This document shows positions 45,178 to 58,274 of a DNA stretch of 64,000 bases, piece after piece. The position numbers and the translations under genes were made by a program. Position 1 is the stretch's first letter, and the number at the start of each line of letters is the position of its first letter. The notes under the pieces are model-generated. The model was not told the DNA's origin. It was given only the letters and a program-made list of their open reading frames with translations, and did not search any database. This DNA comes from Chimonanthus salicifolius (Eukaryota > Streptophyta > Magnoliopsida > Laurales > Calycanthaceae). The DNA lies in assembly GCA_013350335.1 (NCBI GenBank), contig CM023532.1:31993708-32057707 (forward strand), given 5' to 3'.

Positions 45178-48100
45178 TTTACGACACATTAAGGCAATGG
45201 ACGGACTCTAAATGAAATCATCTGGAAGCTAAGTACATATAGAAGATGGTTGCTACAGGTTTTAACACCATCTGCGTGGGGGGAAAAAGATCCCAAATTT
45301 GTTTGTTCTGTCTTTTATTGATCAGTGCATTCATAGGAAATTCTGTAGAAAGGTTTATGTTGCAGAGCATCAATTTTATTCATCTTCCTCATGGTAACCC
45401 AAGTGCTGTCGAAGGGTGCCACACTACACAATTTGAAATCTCTACTGAACATGTCCTTAGGATTTTCCTTCATTCTTCAACAGGATAGAGTGGAATGGAT
45501 GCTATTATCATAAATATAAAAGGTATGATTACACCACCTATAATTACTTACATCCAAGTTGAATGCAAATTAGACAGCACTTATTTATTGCTGTAGTATT
45601 CAGCAGTGGAAGGTGAATTTTCTTGGGAATTTCATCTTTATCTTTCAAAAAAGAGAAGAGTTTGCCTAGGATTTTGAATTGTCTAATGGAGAATAATAAG
45701 GGATACATGCACGTATATTTGAAAGGTAAGCCACGTGACTTGAACTATGATTTGTCGTCAGCATCAATTGTCACGATTGCCACTACCAGTAAAGCCTTAT
45801 TCTACCCATATGGGTTGGCTTTTAAAGTTCCACACTTCCACTTCCACCCTTTTCCTTCATCCTGTTTAAAGTTACATTTTCAGTCATTACATAATCTAAT
45901 GTGTTATTTTTGTGTACCTCATCCCAAGTCTTCATCCACCCTTCTTGTCCCTTGAACTTGTGACCCTTCAATTCTATATATTCGGGCTACTTCCAGTCAT
46001 GTATTATAGCAAGGGATACTAATGAAAACTTCTGGTGTCCCAAATACAACTAGCAAAGATTTCAAATTCTAGGTACGTTGGAAATTGTTGCTGAGGAATC
46101 CTTTTTTACTTTATGGTGCATGCTTTCTTTGTGATGATAATAGCACTTGCATGTGCCTCAGAAGAGAGAGAGGCCCCACTGGACCCCACATGATTGTTGC
46201 TGTGGAAGTTTTAATCATTGTTTTGAAACCAAAATGACTTGTTGAACCACCAGTATACTGCAAACTAGTGGTTTGGCTGCTCCAGTTAGATATAGAACCG
46301 AATGGGTCATCGGAATTGGTTTTGACCAGTTTGATCACTTGGTTCTAACACACAATTTTATTCTATTCTTCAATCTTTTCCCATTGGAAGCATTTGGAAC
46401 AGGTGGGGACTGAATGTGCTTGTCTATTTTCACTAGGACAATATCTCTGTTTACTATGGATGGCAGCGCAGCAGGAGCTCAACTCATCCTCTTCTACCCC
46501 CCACCCTCCCCCCCCACCCCCCCACCTCCCCCACCCCACCCCACCCCACCACCACGACGATCATCACCCCACCTCTTCCATTCTCATTCTCCCACAATGT
46601 TTGACTTGCACTTATACGCCATCTATTGGATTGAACATCAAGCTTTCCTGTATCCATTTTCACCTTTGACTTTTGGATCCTCAAAAACAATACTTACAAG
46701 AATGCAATTGAGCCAATTTTTGGTGTTCTTGAGGAAACATACATTGACCTCTCAATCCCATCTGTGCTAGTAGCATGACCATGCATGGGGTGGAACATGT
46801 GAATAGTAGATATCGATGTTTTCATCATAATTGAAGCCTTATTCCAGCTATTTGGAGGTAAGTTTTTCTCCAGCTAAATTTAGGTCTAAAATTTCTTAAT
46901 ACACATCTTAACATTTTACTGCTAGGTGCACATCCTACATTCTAATTGAGCCCTCACTTCTAGAAGCTTGAATCAACAAGCTCTTGATTCTTCCATCAGG
47001 ACTGTTTTTAGTCTTTTACTTAAATCACGAAACTGTCTTGGACAAATTCCATTTATTATCTCGACTATAGCCACTTGCAGATTATCCCGTCTCCATTCTT
47101 GTATTTTAATTTTGTTGACATAGGTAGAAGTTATAGAATTTGATCTTGCGTCCATTTGTGGGGAATGATCTACCATTGGATGACAACAACCCGTGAGGGT
47201 TGGCTTGGCAGTCAAGAATCCGCCTGAGTTATGAGAGGCCATGGGTTCAAGTTACTCTCAACACTACTACATGTTTTACTTTACTTGGGTCCTGAAACCA
47301 TCTTGAATGAATTTCATTCCTTCTCGTGGCCACTTGCAGATTATCCCTATTCATTCTTCTCTTTAGATGATATTTCAATTTTACTGAGAGTAGGTAAAAC
47401 TTGTAGAATTTGATGTTGAGTTTGTTTGCTGGGGTAACGGCAGTAGTAGCTGCAATGAAAAGTAACGGCTATGATTTTTTTTAAATCTCACAATTTTGTT
47501 TGGGGGATTTTTTTTTTTTTTTTGCATGTACAGCCCATGATCTTTCGTGTACCCGAGTCTGTCACAAACAGAAGAACTTTTTGGGCTCTTTTTAGCCCGT
47601 TTAGCTAGACGGGTAGGATCGGGGTAATTGAATAAGCCCATCTTACCTGTTGAGCTTTGACGAAAGAAATGGGCTGTTAACTATTTATGAAGAATATTCA
47701 GTCACTTCATTCTCTTGTCCTTTGCTTAATCTAATGGGAAACTGACCCATCAAATGATTCATGACAATGTCAACAAATATATTAAAAAAAAAAATTGAAA
47801 TAACGAAAGAAATGGGCTCTTGGCTACCAACGGGGAGCAGAGGGGTAATAATCTTGGCCGATACAATATCGTTTTTTTATTTTTTTCATAACTGAAATTC
47901 CAAAATATAGACAGAGTGAGTCGAAGACTGGATCCTTTTTGGCCCAAAAACATGGCCCCGTCGATTTGTTGTAAAAAGTTCAAAATATTTACATGTGGTA
48001 AATTGGGCCTTTTTGGCTATAAGATTATCTTTTTTTATCAGATGTTTGCCCCTGAAATAAGAAAGATTCTAGTTCAACCCTGTCAAGAAATTTACACAGA

Positions 48101-48235
48101 GAATTTTCATGGCTTCACCTTTGAGCCCAGTCTTAGTTGATAAGCCCAGTAAGTTTGCGCCATCACAAGAGCCCATCCTGATTTGGAATTCACTGTAATT
48201 GAAATGTTAGTGATTATTGGATTCAGAATTAATTT
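45178..48235. other. Spacer, no gene supported
   Basis: Open frames such as 45623-45955 and 46394-46770 lack domains; the latter runs through a C-rich tract (46497-46552). A SINE-like tRNA-related fragment (GTTGGCTTGGCAGTCAAGAA ... GGGTTCAAGTT) lies at about 47197-47256. A fragment of the TATCGGCC MITE (GGGGTAATAATCTTGGCCGATACAATATC-like) lies at about 47841-47870. Confidence 0.45.
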
Positions 48236-48360
48236 TGTCACTTTTGGGTTCGAGCCTCCATGGCCTAATATTGGTGTGCTCGAGGGGTAATGGGCTTACC
48301 CGTGGAGGTTTTACGCTAGGTATCCCGCGGTTTTCCATACGTAAATTCAAAAAAAAAAAA
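48236..48360 (+). mobile_element. SINE family A copy, 5' part diverged
   Basis: B-box GGGTTCGAGCC (48246-48256), then TCCATGGCCTAATATTGG, GAGGGGTAATGGGCTTACC, TATCCCGCGG and CATACGTAAATTC, ending in 12 A. It matches the copy at 54745-54905. Confidence 0.75.
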
Positions 48361-49195
48361 TATCAGTATATATCTCAAATGTTAATCAAAATAGAGTTCC
48401 ACCCATTTGGATTGATGAAAAATCTAAGCCCCTCTTTAAAGTCTATTTGTAATTAACATGCTTTGAAAAAAATTGAGTCTAAAGTCCAACTTAAGGCCCA
48501 ATTTCACATCTCAACTAGATTATTGTATATACGAGGTTTAATGTAATGACACATCATAATAATACATGAAGTTATTAAATATTTATTTATAACTATATAA
48601 TTGGATTAATAGACTAAAAAGCACAACCGGCTTCTACAAACTTTACTTAAAAACCTAAGTTTGTGAAACAGAGATATATACATTCACAAGTACTTAAGAA
48701 AAACCTTTGTTAGAGGACGAGTTTGAACAAACTCGTCGGTCGGATTCACACATTCAAACCCATTTTTTCACGTCTTTAGACCGAGTTTGAGCCAATGACC
48801 AGCCCTACTTGCAATTTAAAGCCGACATGGATTCGCGGACACGGCAGTCGACTTATTTGTCAACACAAGTCCAAAATGTAAACTCGTTTGCCATTCTATA
48901 TGCTGCATTGTTTGAAATACCTTGTTAAGGTTTAGTTAATTAAATGATTAGTGAGTTGAGAAGTATGTTTTCAACTATCTAATCCTCGTATATAATTTTC
49001 ATTCATAAAGCTGTTGATACTAAGGTTGACTTCTTTGAGACAATGCATTTAGTCATGCGTTTTAGTCAACAATTTTTTTATGGTAATGGAATCATTTGGT
49101 CGAATTTCATAAAGAGGGTCTTCATATGGTTAGGTTTGCTGGTGGAATTTCTTTGAAGGATGTCTTGTTAATTGGCCCCATCGCCACAATTAATT
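48361..49195. other. Spacer
   Basis: No gene or clear element. Confidence 0.5.
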
Positions 49196-49199
49196 AGGA

Positions 49200-49340
49200 A
49201 AAGGACCAATATGGCCTGAGATCTTGCCAAGATCTCACCGATTTCGGCCGATACACATTTAAATAGTCGACCTTAAAAAAAATTAAGAGAGAGAGATATC
49301 GGCCGAGATGACGATATCAGCGATTTTTTTACACCTGGCT
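49200..49340. mobile_element. Degenerate TATCGGCC-family MITE
   Basis: GATTTCGGCCGATACAC and GATATCGGCCGAGATGACGATATC flank a T/GA-rich middle; the right end TTTTTTACACCTGG resembles the family end. The left end is unclear. Confidence 0.5.
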
Positions 49341-49946
49341 CTAACCCATGGATCATATATCAACCTATTATGGAGTGGACTATTATTACAGGACTAAAGT
49401 GGGTGTTGCGCAATAAATCTATTGAAAAGTCCTCTCTTTAAATTTGAGATTTTGAAAAAATCACTTTGATAAGATCAATTAAATTATGATTTTAAAAGGT
49501 AACATAATTAAAAATAAACTGTGTGCGCGCATGTGGATAGAGGCATCCATTGGTACTCACTTACCTTGAATTTTTTTAAGCTTATTTTTAATGTATAATT
49601 TACATATGGAATTTTCTCCGTATGGTTTTCAATTTATTATTATTTTTTTCTTTTGAGAAATGAAAGGTCATCTAATATTTATAAAATGAAATGAGAAGGC
49701 CGGCTATAGGATTTTAAAATTTATGATAGTTTTAGTTGACTGAGCTTAAGATTAAGAAAATGAACCCTCATGGCCCTACAATGCCAAGAAGTCAATGAAT
49801 GGATTTTGGGCCTACTTTGTCTACATGAAAATAGCCACCTAAATTGACTTTCTTTTTGAGTGATTTTTTTATTTCTTTCTTATTAAGTAGTTGGATGCAG
49901 TGATGTTATTCCTACGTAGCATTAGAATGAAGATATGTCTTCCAAC

Positions 49947-50114
49947 CAGAGGTGCAAAAATCGAATATATTGAGATATCAGCTGAGATCTCGACCGATAT
50001 CTCTCTCTTAATTTTTTAAAAAAAAATCAGTGTGTATACTAGATCTCTGCCATATCGGCCGATATTCGTTTGCTCGGCCGATACGCACCGTATCGGCTGA
50101 GATGTATACCCCTG
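49947..50114. mobile_element. TATCGGCC-family MITE, compact copy
   Basis: 168 bp from CAGAGGTGCAAAAATC to GTATACCCCTG (inward CAGGGGTATACATCTCAGCC). Internal CATATCGGCCGATATT and CTCGGCCGATACGC. Flanking 8-mers (cttccaac / catctagc) agree at 5 of 8 positions, so any target duplication has decayed. Confidence 0.65.
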
Positions 50115-51868
50115 CATCTAGCTATTTAAACCTTTATCTATTTAAGCCTTTATCTAGATAATTTTTTAATTGGGCCTGTCTACTAAGTACTAAATGCCTT
50201 AATATATTAGCTGAAAGTACTCTAACGTGCTACAAGGTGACCTCCACTCCATCAAATGAAGACAGTGATAGATAGATATAAAATTATTTGATCTTTTTAA
50301 GAATTTAATTTAAACTCTTGGATAAATATTTATATCCTTCTCACATTATTCACCCAATAAGAATGATGAAGATAAAAATCTTTAAAGGATGATCTCCCGC
50401 ACACTGATATCAGGGGGCCCCAAAAAAGGAGATATTGGGGCCCCATCTTATGATTTTGCTTAAAGCCCTTGAAATTTCAGGGCATCTTAAGACCGGCACT
50501 GAGTCGACCACACGGGGCCATATTAAAAGGTTAAATAATAGATGAAATTTTACAAGTCTTAAAAACTTGACTTGATTATTTTGATGAATCATATATTTAA
50601 GAAAAGACGTTTTCTGACCTAACCATTACCACCTCATCTGATGAGACTAGGTCTAAATGTATTTGGGACATAAGAAAACCAACCTAAAATCCATACATTT
50701 GGCTGAGATATATGCAAGAGCTTTTCTTAAATTTCTCTATGACAAGACCCTAATGCTGATTTTTTTTTATAAGGCAGATTGTGATGGGTCTAATAAATTC
50801 CAATCTCATTACCTTGATCAAAGGATAGCTCATTGACTCTTTATCAAGAAATAGACACTTTGCATTATTTTAATTGAGCAGAATATCAAAGCTCCTGCTT
50901 AAGTTGAGACTAGAGAAAATACCTTACTTTATTATTCAAATAATTTAGTATGGGAGTCCTTGTTTTTTAAGACATAATATAAAAATTTTGGGACTTTACT
51001 TTCAATTAGAACATTATAAATATATGTAGAACAATAACTAGTAAGAGTTCCTTTTACTCATCATTACAAAAAGTATTTTAAATAAAAAATATACATTTTA
51101 AATTAAAAGCTTGCATTTTTTTAGAGCAGAATTAAAAGGAAAAAGAAAATAGCAATTCTCACACGGCTGTTTTATGTATACAAATACGGATTTTACTGTG
51201 TTTCCCATTTTCCTCTTAGAAATCGGCTCGCTGAATCAGTGATTCTAATATTGTAAAGGTTCGACAAGTCGATTTCCAAAGGTAAAATAAAAAATATAGT
51301 AAAACTCGTGGGACCATACACTATCCTTATACAATCCTAACCTTAAAGACAAAAGAGTAGAACCTAACTCAGAAAAGGAAGATGTGGAATTGGTAAGCAC
51401 TGTCACTATCTATATTCTATACTGACAAAATTAGAAATTGTAAATGGATCATGACCCGACTTACAAACCAGTGGGTATGGATCTGTATTAAATCATTTTA
51501 ACTTTTTTTATTTTTAAAAGTAATTGAATGACTACTTCTACATATCATTATCAATCCAAAATTAGATCTAAAATTAAAAAATAATAATTTTTAAAACCAT
51601 TCGGCATTAGACTAGACCTCTGTGTACGAGAGAAGAATCCAGGTGTTTCATAAATTCATAGTTTTCCGCTCATTTCACATCGCACGTGAGATTTTACGCG
51701 GAAAGTACGTACAGCCCAACGTGGAATTTCCTTTACCGAAGCAGCAGCACGAGAAAGGAAAAAAATAAAAAGGTGAAAAAGACGAAGCATAGTCAAAGAA
51801 GCAAAGCCGGTTCAGTGAGTTTGGACGGCTGAGAGTGTGAACCAAGAAATCAAAAGGAAGAAAAGCAG
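50115..51868. other. Spacer leading to the first peptide gene
   Basis: No gene supported. The final 150 bases are the promoter of the 52125-52448 gene. Confidence 0.5.
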
Positions 51869-51870
51869 TT

Positions 51871-51877
51871 TATAAGT
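51871..51877 (+). promoter_or_regulatory. TATA box of the first peptide precursor gene
   Basis: TATAAGT about 250 bases before the ATG at 52125. This gives a predicted leader of roughly 220 bases, starting in the purine-rich AAGAAG stretch. Confidence 0.5.
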
Positions 51878-52124
51878 ACCCATTTCAAACCCGCCACCTG
51901 TTGAAGAGAATAAGAAGAAGAAGAAGAAGAAGCAGCAGCAGCTCATTCCTCCACGCCTCGAAGTTTCTCCCTCCTATCCTACTTAAATCTGTCACCCAAA
52001 CCCACAAACCCCTCTCATTTTTCTCATCTCCAATCAAATCCTTCATTTCCCTTTACCTCCAAGAATCTGCTTCCATTCTATTCAGAATTTCTTCAAAAAG
52101 AGATCTGCTTTCCAAATTTCATCC

Positions 52125-52448
52125 ATGGCAAGGTTTCTTTTGCTCATCTTTCTTCTCTTTCTCTCCTTTGCACCTTCTCTTCATGCTAGAAAACTCTTGG
52201 GCGAAGAGAAGCTCTCCTCTTTCGACGATGTGCTACCTTCTCCGGCAAACAAGAAGGATGGCCAAGTGGGAGTCCCTTCCTTGAAGAGTAGTTTGATTCT
52301 AAGTGCCCTTCCAAAGGGTAGAGTCCCTCCATCTTCTCCCAGCAGCAAGGTCCATTCAGTGATTCTTGAGGGAAGGTTCTTCGCACGCCATCTTGAAAGA
52401 ACAGATCGGATTTTGAAGTCTGTTCCAAGTCCGGGAGTTGGCCATTGA
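52125..52448 (+). CDS. IDA/PIP-like secreted peptide precursor (copy 1)
   Basis: Intronless 107 aa precursor. Residues 1-21 are a signal peptide (MARFLLLIFLLFLSFAPSLHA). A variable acidic/basic middle follows. Then comes an IDA-like block LPKGRVPPSSPSSKVH (about 62-77), in which the usual SGPS has become SSPS. The C-terminal peptide motif SVPSPGVGH (99-107) ends at the stop, preceded by DRILK. A proline-rich peptide ending in GH at the extreme C-terminus is the mark of PAMP-induced-peptide-like (PIP/PIPL) and related SGPS-class peptides, released by proteolysis and sensed by leucine-rich-repeat receptor kinases. The ATG has a good context (CCATGGC) and directly opens the signal peptide. A tail-to-tail paralogue lies at 59620-59949. 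The CEP family also ends in SPGVGH-like sequence but lacks the internal PPSxPS block. Confidence 0.85.
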   Translation: MARFLLLIFLLFLSFAPSLHARKLLGEEKLSSFDDVLPSPANKKDGQVGVPSLKSSLILSALPKGRVPPSSPSSKVHSVILEGRFFARHLERTDRILKSVPSPGVGH

Positions 52449-52817
52449 AGGACCCAACTCTCCTCTCTCCTCTCTCACTTTTCAGTTGCTTAGGTCCTTA
52501 GTTTTTATCAATTTTGGACTTTTTTTTTTCTTTCCTTTTGCCATTCGTTAGAATTTTGATGCGTAGTTTAGGATTTTATTTTTTCTACATATTTTGTAGA
52601 TGTAGGAAGTTTGAACTTTGAAGCTGTATATGCATTAGCAGTGGTAATTATTCATTGATTTTGTTGTAATGGCTTCTATTTGGAGAAGAGGAGGATTACA
52701 TTACACTAAAATGTTACTCAAATATAGACATGTGTGTGATTTTATTTATTTGATGAAACTTATCTTTTACCATTTTATTTCTCTTTATTAACAAACAGAT
52801 TGAAGAGGAGTCTTAAT

Positions 52818-53035
52818 TTTTTTTTTTTAGTTTACGTGTGGGAAACCCCGGGATATTCAGCGTAGGGGTATTAATCTCGGCCGATCCGATATTGTACGTA
52901 TCGACCGAGATATCTCGGGTTTTAAAAAAATCACCAAAAAAAAAAAAATAAGGAGAAAAATCTCGGCCGAAATCTTGACAGGGCCGATTTTTCAACCTAA
53001 CCGAGCATAAAACTCCTACTGGTGAATCCACAATC
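52818..53035 (-). mobile_element. SINE family A copy, split by a MITE
   Basis: On the minus strand: GTGGATTCACCAGTAGGAG and TTTTATGCTC (53035-52999), then, after the insertion, TGAATATCCCGGGG and TTTCCCACACGTAAACT with an A tail (plus-strand T run 52818-52829). The parts are in the order of the intact family member. Confidence 0.65.
52864..52998. mobile_element. TATCGGCC-family MITE inside a SINE
   Basis: Starts AGGGGTATTAATCTCGGCC and ends GGGCCGATTTTTCAACCT, with ATCTCGGCCGA repeats between. It interrupts the SINE within its CAGCATAAA segment. The flanking 8 bases are only about half identical, so the duplication is decayed. Confidence 0.6.
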
Positions 53036-53590
53036 CCTGTTATTGGTTCAATACATATTATTTTTTATTATTTAATTCGTTTCAATTGATTATTCAATTC
53101 AATAAAATTTCAAATTAAATTAGAGTTCCAAATTTTCAAACTATTCAGTCGTAATCTTATTTGTTAATGCCTCATCTTACTGAAGTGCACCGACTATTCT
53201 ATTTCTTACATATTTGTCGGTAGTCTGTACTGCTAAAGTGAGAATTTTATTCATGACCGGAAAAGAATTAAACGAGATTCACTTCACAATAAATTAAAGT
53301 AAATTTGGTTTAATTTTATATAGAGAGTTCAGTTTTAATTGAAACATTTAAATCTATGTCTTTCTATAATTTTACTTTTTCTTTGACTTAAACTCTACTT
53401 TCTATTTAGCTCTTAAATGATAAGATGAATTCTTACAACTTATATCGAATAATTTGTGACTTTTTACAATAAATAATGATGAAATAAAAGGGGCATAGGT
53501 TTACAACTACATTACAGTATTTAATATTTAAAATAATACTGCAAATTCTGTGGATCAATGAGACTATTGATATCTCCATTTACAAGGAGA
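53036..53590. other. AT-rich spacer
   Basis: No gene or element recognised. Confidence 0.5.
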
Positions 53591-54156
53591 GCTATATATA
53601 CACCAGGAAAACATTTCTTTACACACTCATTTTTCAAAAGTTGATGGAAAATATCTTTTTGCCCTTCCAATTAAAAATGCCGTATCTACTGAATGGAAAA
53701 ATTTGTTCAAACGAAGTACGCTATGAAGTGGGATTTTAAATGAAGTCATTTCTTGACTGATTTCTACAAATAATGTATCAAAATTCATCTACTCTGAATT
53801 TTATGAACTTCTCTCTTAATTCTTTGAGTACGATTTTTTAAGATCAAAACTATACCCTTTCACTTAAAATTAGTCCTAGAGTTCATAAAATTCAGAGTAG
53901 ATGAATTTTGATACCTTTTTAGAAATCGGTCATTCGAAAGAAGTGGACTGTGGAGTGAGATTTTCAAACGAGGTCGTTTTTCAACCAATTTTTGAATTCG
54001 TTCGAACGAACTTTTTCATTCGGTCTATCGTATCCTCTGAACGATTCTTTTGTTTAGTGAGTGCAGCATTTTTAAGTGGAAGGACAAAAAGATAATTTTC
54101 ATCAACTTTTGGAAAATGGGTGTATAGAGAAAGATTTTCCAGATGTCCATATGGGC
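53591..54156. mobile_element. Large foldback element
   Basis: The outer arms pair over about 100 bases: left TTTTTCAAAAGTTGATGGAA ... CTTTTTGCCCTTCCA (53630-53672) against the complement of the right arm (54075-54120). The inner arms are a near-perfect inverted repeat of about 35 bases: ATCAAAATTCATCTACTCTG ... ATGAACT (53778-53811) and its complement (53880-53914). The loop is about 70 bases. No coding frame; the 53901-54095 frame lies in the right arm. Confidence 0.8.
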
Positions 54157-54301
54157 TTTTTATAATAATTGATATACTACTGCTTACAATAATTAGATTA
54201 GTTATTCACCATTCAACCTTAAAAAAAAAAAAGGAAAAAATTGCACCCTAGTCATAGAAAAAAAAAAGTAAGAAATTATAAAATTATAAATTTACGTCCG
54301 T

Positions 54302-54433
54302 ACACTACTAAAATTGGTCAGTATACACCAAATGAAACATTTCTTTCCAAAGATTTCATTTTATCCTCAACCTCGTTATGGAAAGGTCACAGAAAAATTT
54401 CATTTAATATACACTGACTAATTTTGATAATGT
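54302..54433. mobile_element. Small foldback MITE
   Basis: Left arm CTAAAATTGGTCAGTATACA ... AAATGAAA (54307-54337) pairs with the complement of the right arm CAAAATTAGTCAGTGTATAT ... AAATGAAA (54398-54427). About 132 bp in total. Confidence 0.7.
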
Positions 54434-54744
54434 TCGAATCACTATCCATCTTGGTCAATACCCATTGGGCTAATACGAAAGGCCCTGTTCGTATTTTTCT
54501 AAATTTTGAAATGATTTTTTTTTTTTTTTAAATAAGGTGAAACAGCAGGACATGCGCTGACATAGATGATATCTGCCCCATTTCAATAATTTTTAAATTT
54601 GTACTCGTAACTTCATTAAATTCTATAGTCAAATGACATTACTCAAGACAGACATTCACTGTTGGGCTTCCATGTGGGCCACAATAGAGTCGAGAATCAC
54701 ATTCTCTCTTTCCCTTACACTTATTTATCCCTACAATCTAATTT

Positions 54745-54905
54745 AAAAGTGTAGTTCAACTGGTTGCCTCCTATTTCAAAAAGTGGGAGGTTACGAGTTC
54801 GAGCCCTCATGGCCTAACCTTGGTATGCCCTAGGGGTAGTGGACTCACTCGTGGGGGTTTATGCTGGGTATCCCGCAGTTTCCCACACGTAAATTCAAAA
54901 AAAAA
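54745..54905 (+). mobile_element. SINE family A, best preserved copy
   Basis: A-box region GTAGTTCAACTGGTTGCC (54751-54768), GTGGGAGG, B-box GAGTTCGAGCCC (about 54795-54806), CATGGCCTAACCTTGGTATG, CCCTAGGGGTAGTGGACTC, GGGTATCCCGCAG and CCCACACGTAAATTC, then the A tail. A tRNA-derived head with an A tail defines a plant SINE. This copy is the reference used for the other family A calls. Confidence 0.85.
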
Positions 54906-56760
54906 TTAAAAATGCTATCTAAAATTAATTCTATTTTGAATGTTAATCTTTAAACTCTTGAAAAGCATGACTTTTCAAATCTAAAGACCTACTTTTTCAT
55001 AAGAAATATTACTCTAAAAATGAACTCCACGATGAAAAATTATGTAATTAGTTTTGAATTCAAACAAATCATTCATTCTATTCTTTTATTATCTTTATAA
55101 AATAAATTATGGATTAAATCTCAGGTTTCAGTCTCAGAGTCATCTGATTCCTACGATTTCTAAAAGACTACGTGCATCCGAATTTTCTCAATAAAGGCAA
55201 TGACAATACTGAGTGAGAAAGATAAAATATGGGTTGTCTATTTGCATGCCAGTGATAAAAAAAATTCAGTAGATTACAATTACATTTCACATTTCTTAAA
55301 GTACTTTATTTAAAAAGAATTAAATTCCCCTATAGACATAAATTCATATTCAGACTAATTTTATTAGTTTGAGTTTTGTAAAACGTAAATTAAAGATTTT
55401 TTACGATTTTCCATAGCATAGCTCATTTACTTTATGATATAAAAAAAATAGCTTAAGATGATCACTAATTGAATTTAGACTTTTTTGTTAATCTAATTCT
55501 GAAAAATAAATAGAATTTAAAACTCAAGTTTATTATGAATTAAGCTCCACGTGAGACTTATACATCGGAACGAACTGTCTATTCGAATTTACTTAGTTTG
55601 ACACTCAATTGATCACAGCTTGGAACTTCACCAACCATCAACAAATCCATTTCAATTTTCCTCCTTCGAATTGTCATTTTCTACAGGTTTGTTTGGTTGA
55701 ATGCGTATGATTTTCACGTGATTTAGAAGTGAGATGTGGCAAGTTCGCGTTGATGGATTTGACTCGAATCATTTGATATTGGGTAAATTTTTTTATCAAA
55801 TAAGTTGATATTCTAATTTTTTTAAAAAATTTACGTGCCACATTTAGATGTGATGTTGTTTTACACGTGGAGATTGATAGTCAAATAGTCAAAATGCCTG
55901 TCACGTGGGCAGTGTCCGTGGACTGGAAATGGATCCAAAATTTTTAGATCTCATTATACCTACAAACTACCGACAGTACTTTTCATTCAAAAACTATGTA
56001 ATGTAAGGTCAAATTGTAGCTTGGAACATGAAAATTGGGTAGTAATTGACTATTGGGAGGACCCACTAAGAAATTTGAGACCAAAATCAGGTCACCAATT
56101 GCATTTTCTTGGAAAGTTTGGTCAGAAAACTCGGCTCTTTTGTTACTTTGTATGAAACCAATGGCTATTAAATGAAGATAGTTTATGGTGGAATTTAGGT
56201 CCGACTTCAGTTGAGCTTGTTAAAAAAAAAGTTTTAAAAATTAAATTTCAAATTGAATCGGACTCATTTAAATTAGCACATGTAAAATGCTAGTTGTGTT
56301 TGTCGACATGGCATTTACCAATATTAATAGATGGATAGGTGCAATCAGCATCATTAAATAATTAGTGATCACTATTCTAAACTAGTAGTTATTAAAATAG
56401 GATTTATTTGTCGTCTATCATCATTATCATCAAAGTCATGCTCCTTTTCCTCCACATCGATTTTTTTAGTTTCTTAGGCATACTGTACAAAGTTGACAAC
56501 TACATTAAAATTGAAATATTGGTTTTTTAATATCGGTCAAAATTGTCAATATTTGTGTAATAGAATACTATAAGTAATAAAAATAGACATCAGTAGATTT
56601 AAAAGATTAATTTATATATCTAAACTAGAAGAGAGGAGTTCAAAAGGCTGACATTGAATGGATAGAAATTGTGATTTTGATAACAATGATCTGAAATAAC
56701 TATTTGATTACATAATTTGAAATTTCGATGTTATAATATCAGTTAAAAATCTATACATAA
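54906..56760. other. AT-rich spacer
   Basis: No gene supported. CACGTGG-type ACGT cores occur near 55865 and 55902, with no gene beside them. Confidence 0.5.
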
Positions 56761-56762
56761 CC

Positions 56763-56928
56763 CACCAGATGAGTAGCTCAAGTAGTATTTGACGTAGGGT
56801 TTGCTTCCTCATATCTCGGGATCAAACCTTGGTGCTATCACTTGACTTATCCAAGCCAATGTGCGGACTTCGAGGGATGAGTCTTGTTGGATCAATACCT
56901 CACCCTCGTTATCGAAAAAAAAATCTAT
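56763..56928 (+). mobile_element. SINE family B copy
   Basis: A-box-like GAGTAGCTCAAGTAGT (about 56770-56785), TTGACGTAGGGTTTGC, B-box-like GGGATCAAACC (about 56818-56828), GTGCTATCACTTGACTTATCC and a final A run (56917-56925). Confidence 0.7.
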
Positions 56929-58274
56929 AAATTAGGTAAAATCTCATTCACAATATCATTTTCAATATAATTTGGGCATCACCGTCAGAATATTGGATGA
57001 ATCAAGATCTAACAGAAGTTCTTTATTGCTTTCTTTTTTCTCTCTTTCTCCTGGAACCATTTGGCAAAGTTGGGTTTGTACCATATAGTCCCATGACAAT
57101 AATAGCCTTTCTGTTTGTGGAAATTTGGGACAATATTTCTTAGTGGTGTCTTATAATAGAAGCCAATGATGGTTAAGTGACCTGTTAAAGGGCACAAAAG
57201 TTGGAATAAGTTCAATCTCATTAGACTCTACTTTCACTTTAAAAAAAGAAAAAAAAATCATTCATGAAATTCAGTGTCACCAAAGTCCCAATTTTTTTTT
57301 TTCCTTTAATTGGGACTCAGAAGAATTTAACCTAATGCCCCACCCATCAATTTCAAAGTTCACAGTCCTTGTATTCCCTGCCGACAGTCAACCAGCACTT
57401 AATCTAGGGTTAGTCTCCAATTTAGATTTTAATAAAAAAAATAATAATATGCAACTGGAAAGATATTGTAAGTCTCACTAGTAACATTGAGAAAATGGTC
57501 CAACTCATATTTCAGCATTTTGGGGAATTATGCATTTAGTATGTGTACATATCATGTTCGATGAATAGATTAATGCTAAATGGTAGAATTAAAAATGACT
57601 ACATTAGAGAAAGTTTAAAAATTATTTAATAAATGACAAATTGAGAGAAACTTTTTTAAACCAGTTTAATCACGGAAGTAAAAGAATGGAGACAAATTTA
57701 TATAGAAAGTTGAGAAGTTACTAGTTGTAGACATAAAGAGGAGGGATAGACTGCAGAAAATAATGAGATACGACAAAGAAAGATTGAATAAATAATAAAG
57801 TAATTAACTCTATAATCTATTACAAGGTCAAATGAAGAAGTAGATATTATGATAATGCGTCCAATGGTAGTCAATAAACAAGCTTAGTGGACAAGGTTGT
57901 ATTGATGTTTCAAAAGAGCTTAGAACGATGCCAACTCAATGGAAGACTTACGCCCAAGGCCCACCAACAGGCCCCAAAGAAGGGAAAGATGTGAACATTT
58001 CACGTTCTTAGCATTCTATCTAGTTTCCTATTTTATTATTTGAATTCCATTAAATTAGAGTTATCACGATGAAATGCTAGGATTTATTAGAGTTATTTTA
58101 ATATGTTAAAGGAGAAATAACGACAAAAGAATTATAATTCTACTAATAAATAAATAACCCAACATCTTTTATGTCTTTTCCAAACCTTTTTGCTTGACAA
58201 TGAAAGGGACTATCTCATTCTAAATAAGACTATTAGATTTAGGCCAGCCATATAAACAGTCGGATTTTCTGCCT
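56929..58274. other. AT-rich spacer
   Basis: No gene supported; the 57009-57221 minus-strand open frame has no family resemblance. Confidence 0.5.

Noticed and set aside
46394..46770. Proline-rich 91-118 aa frames
   Set aside because: They are made by a C-rich simple-sequence tract.
53901..54095. 64 aa open frame
   Set aside because: It lies wholly in one arm of a foldback element.
54745..54810. Possible tRNA gene (A and B boxes)
   Set aside because: No cloverleaf can be drawn; the A tail and several dispersed copies show it is a SINE head.
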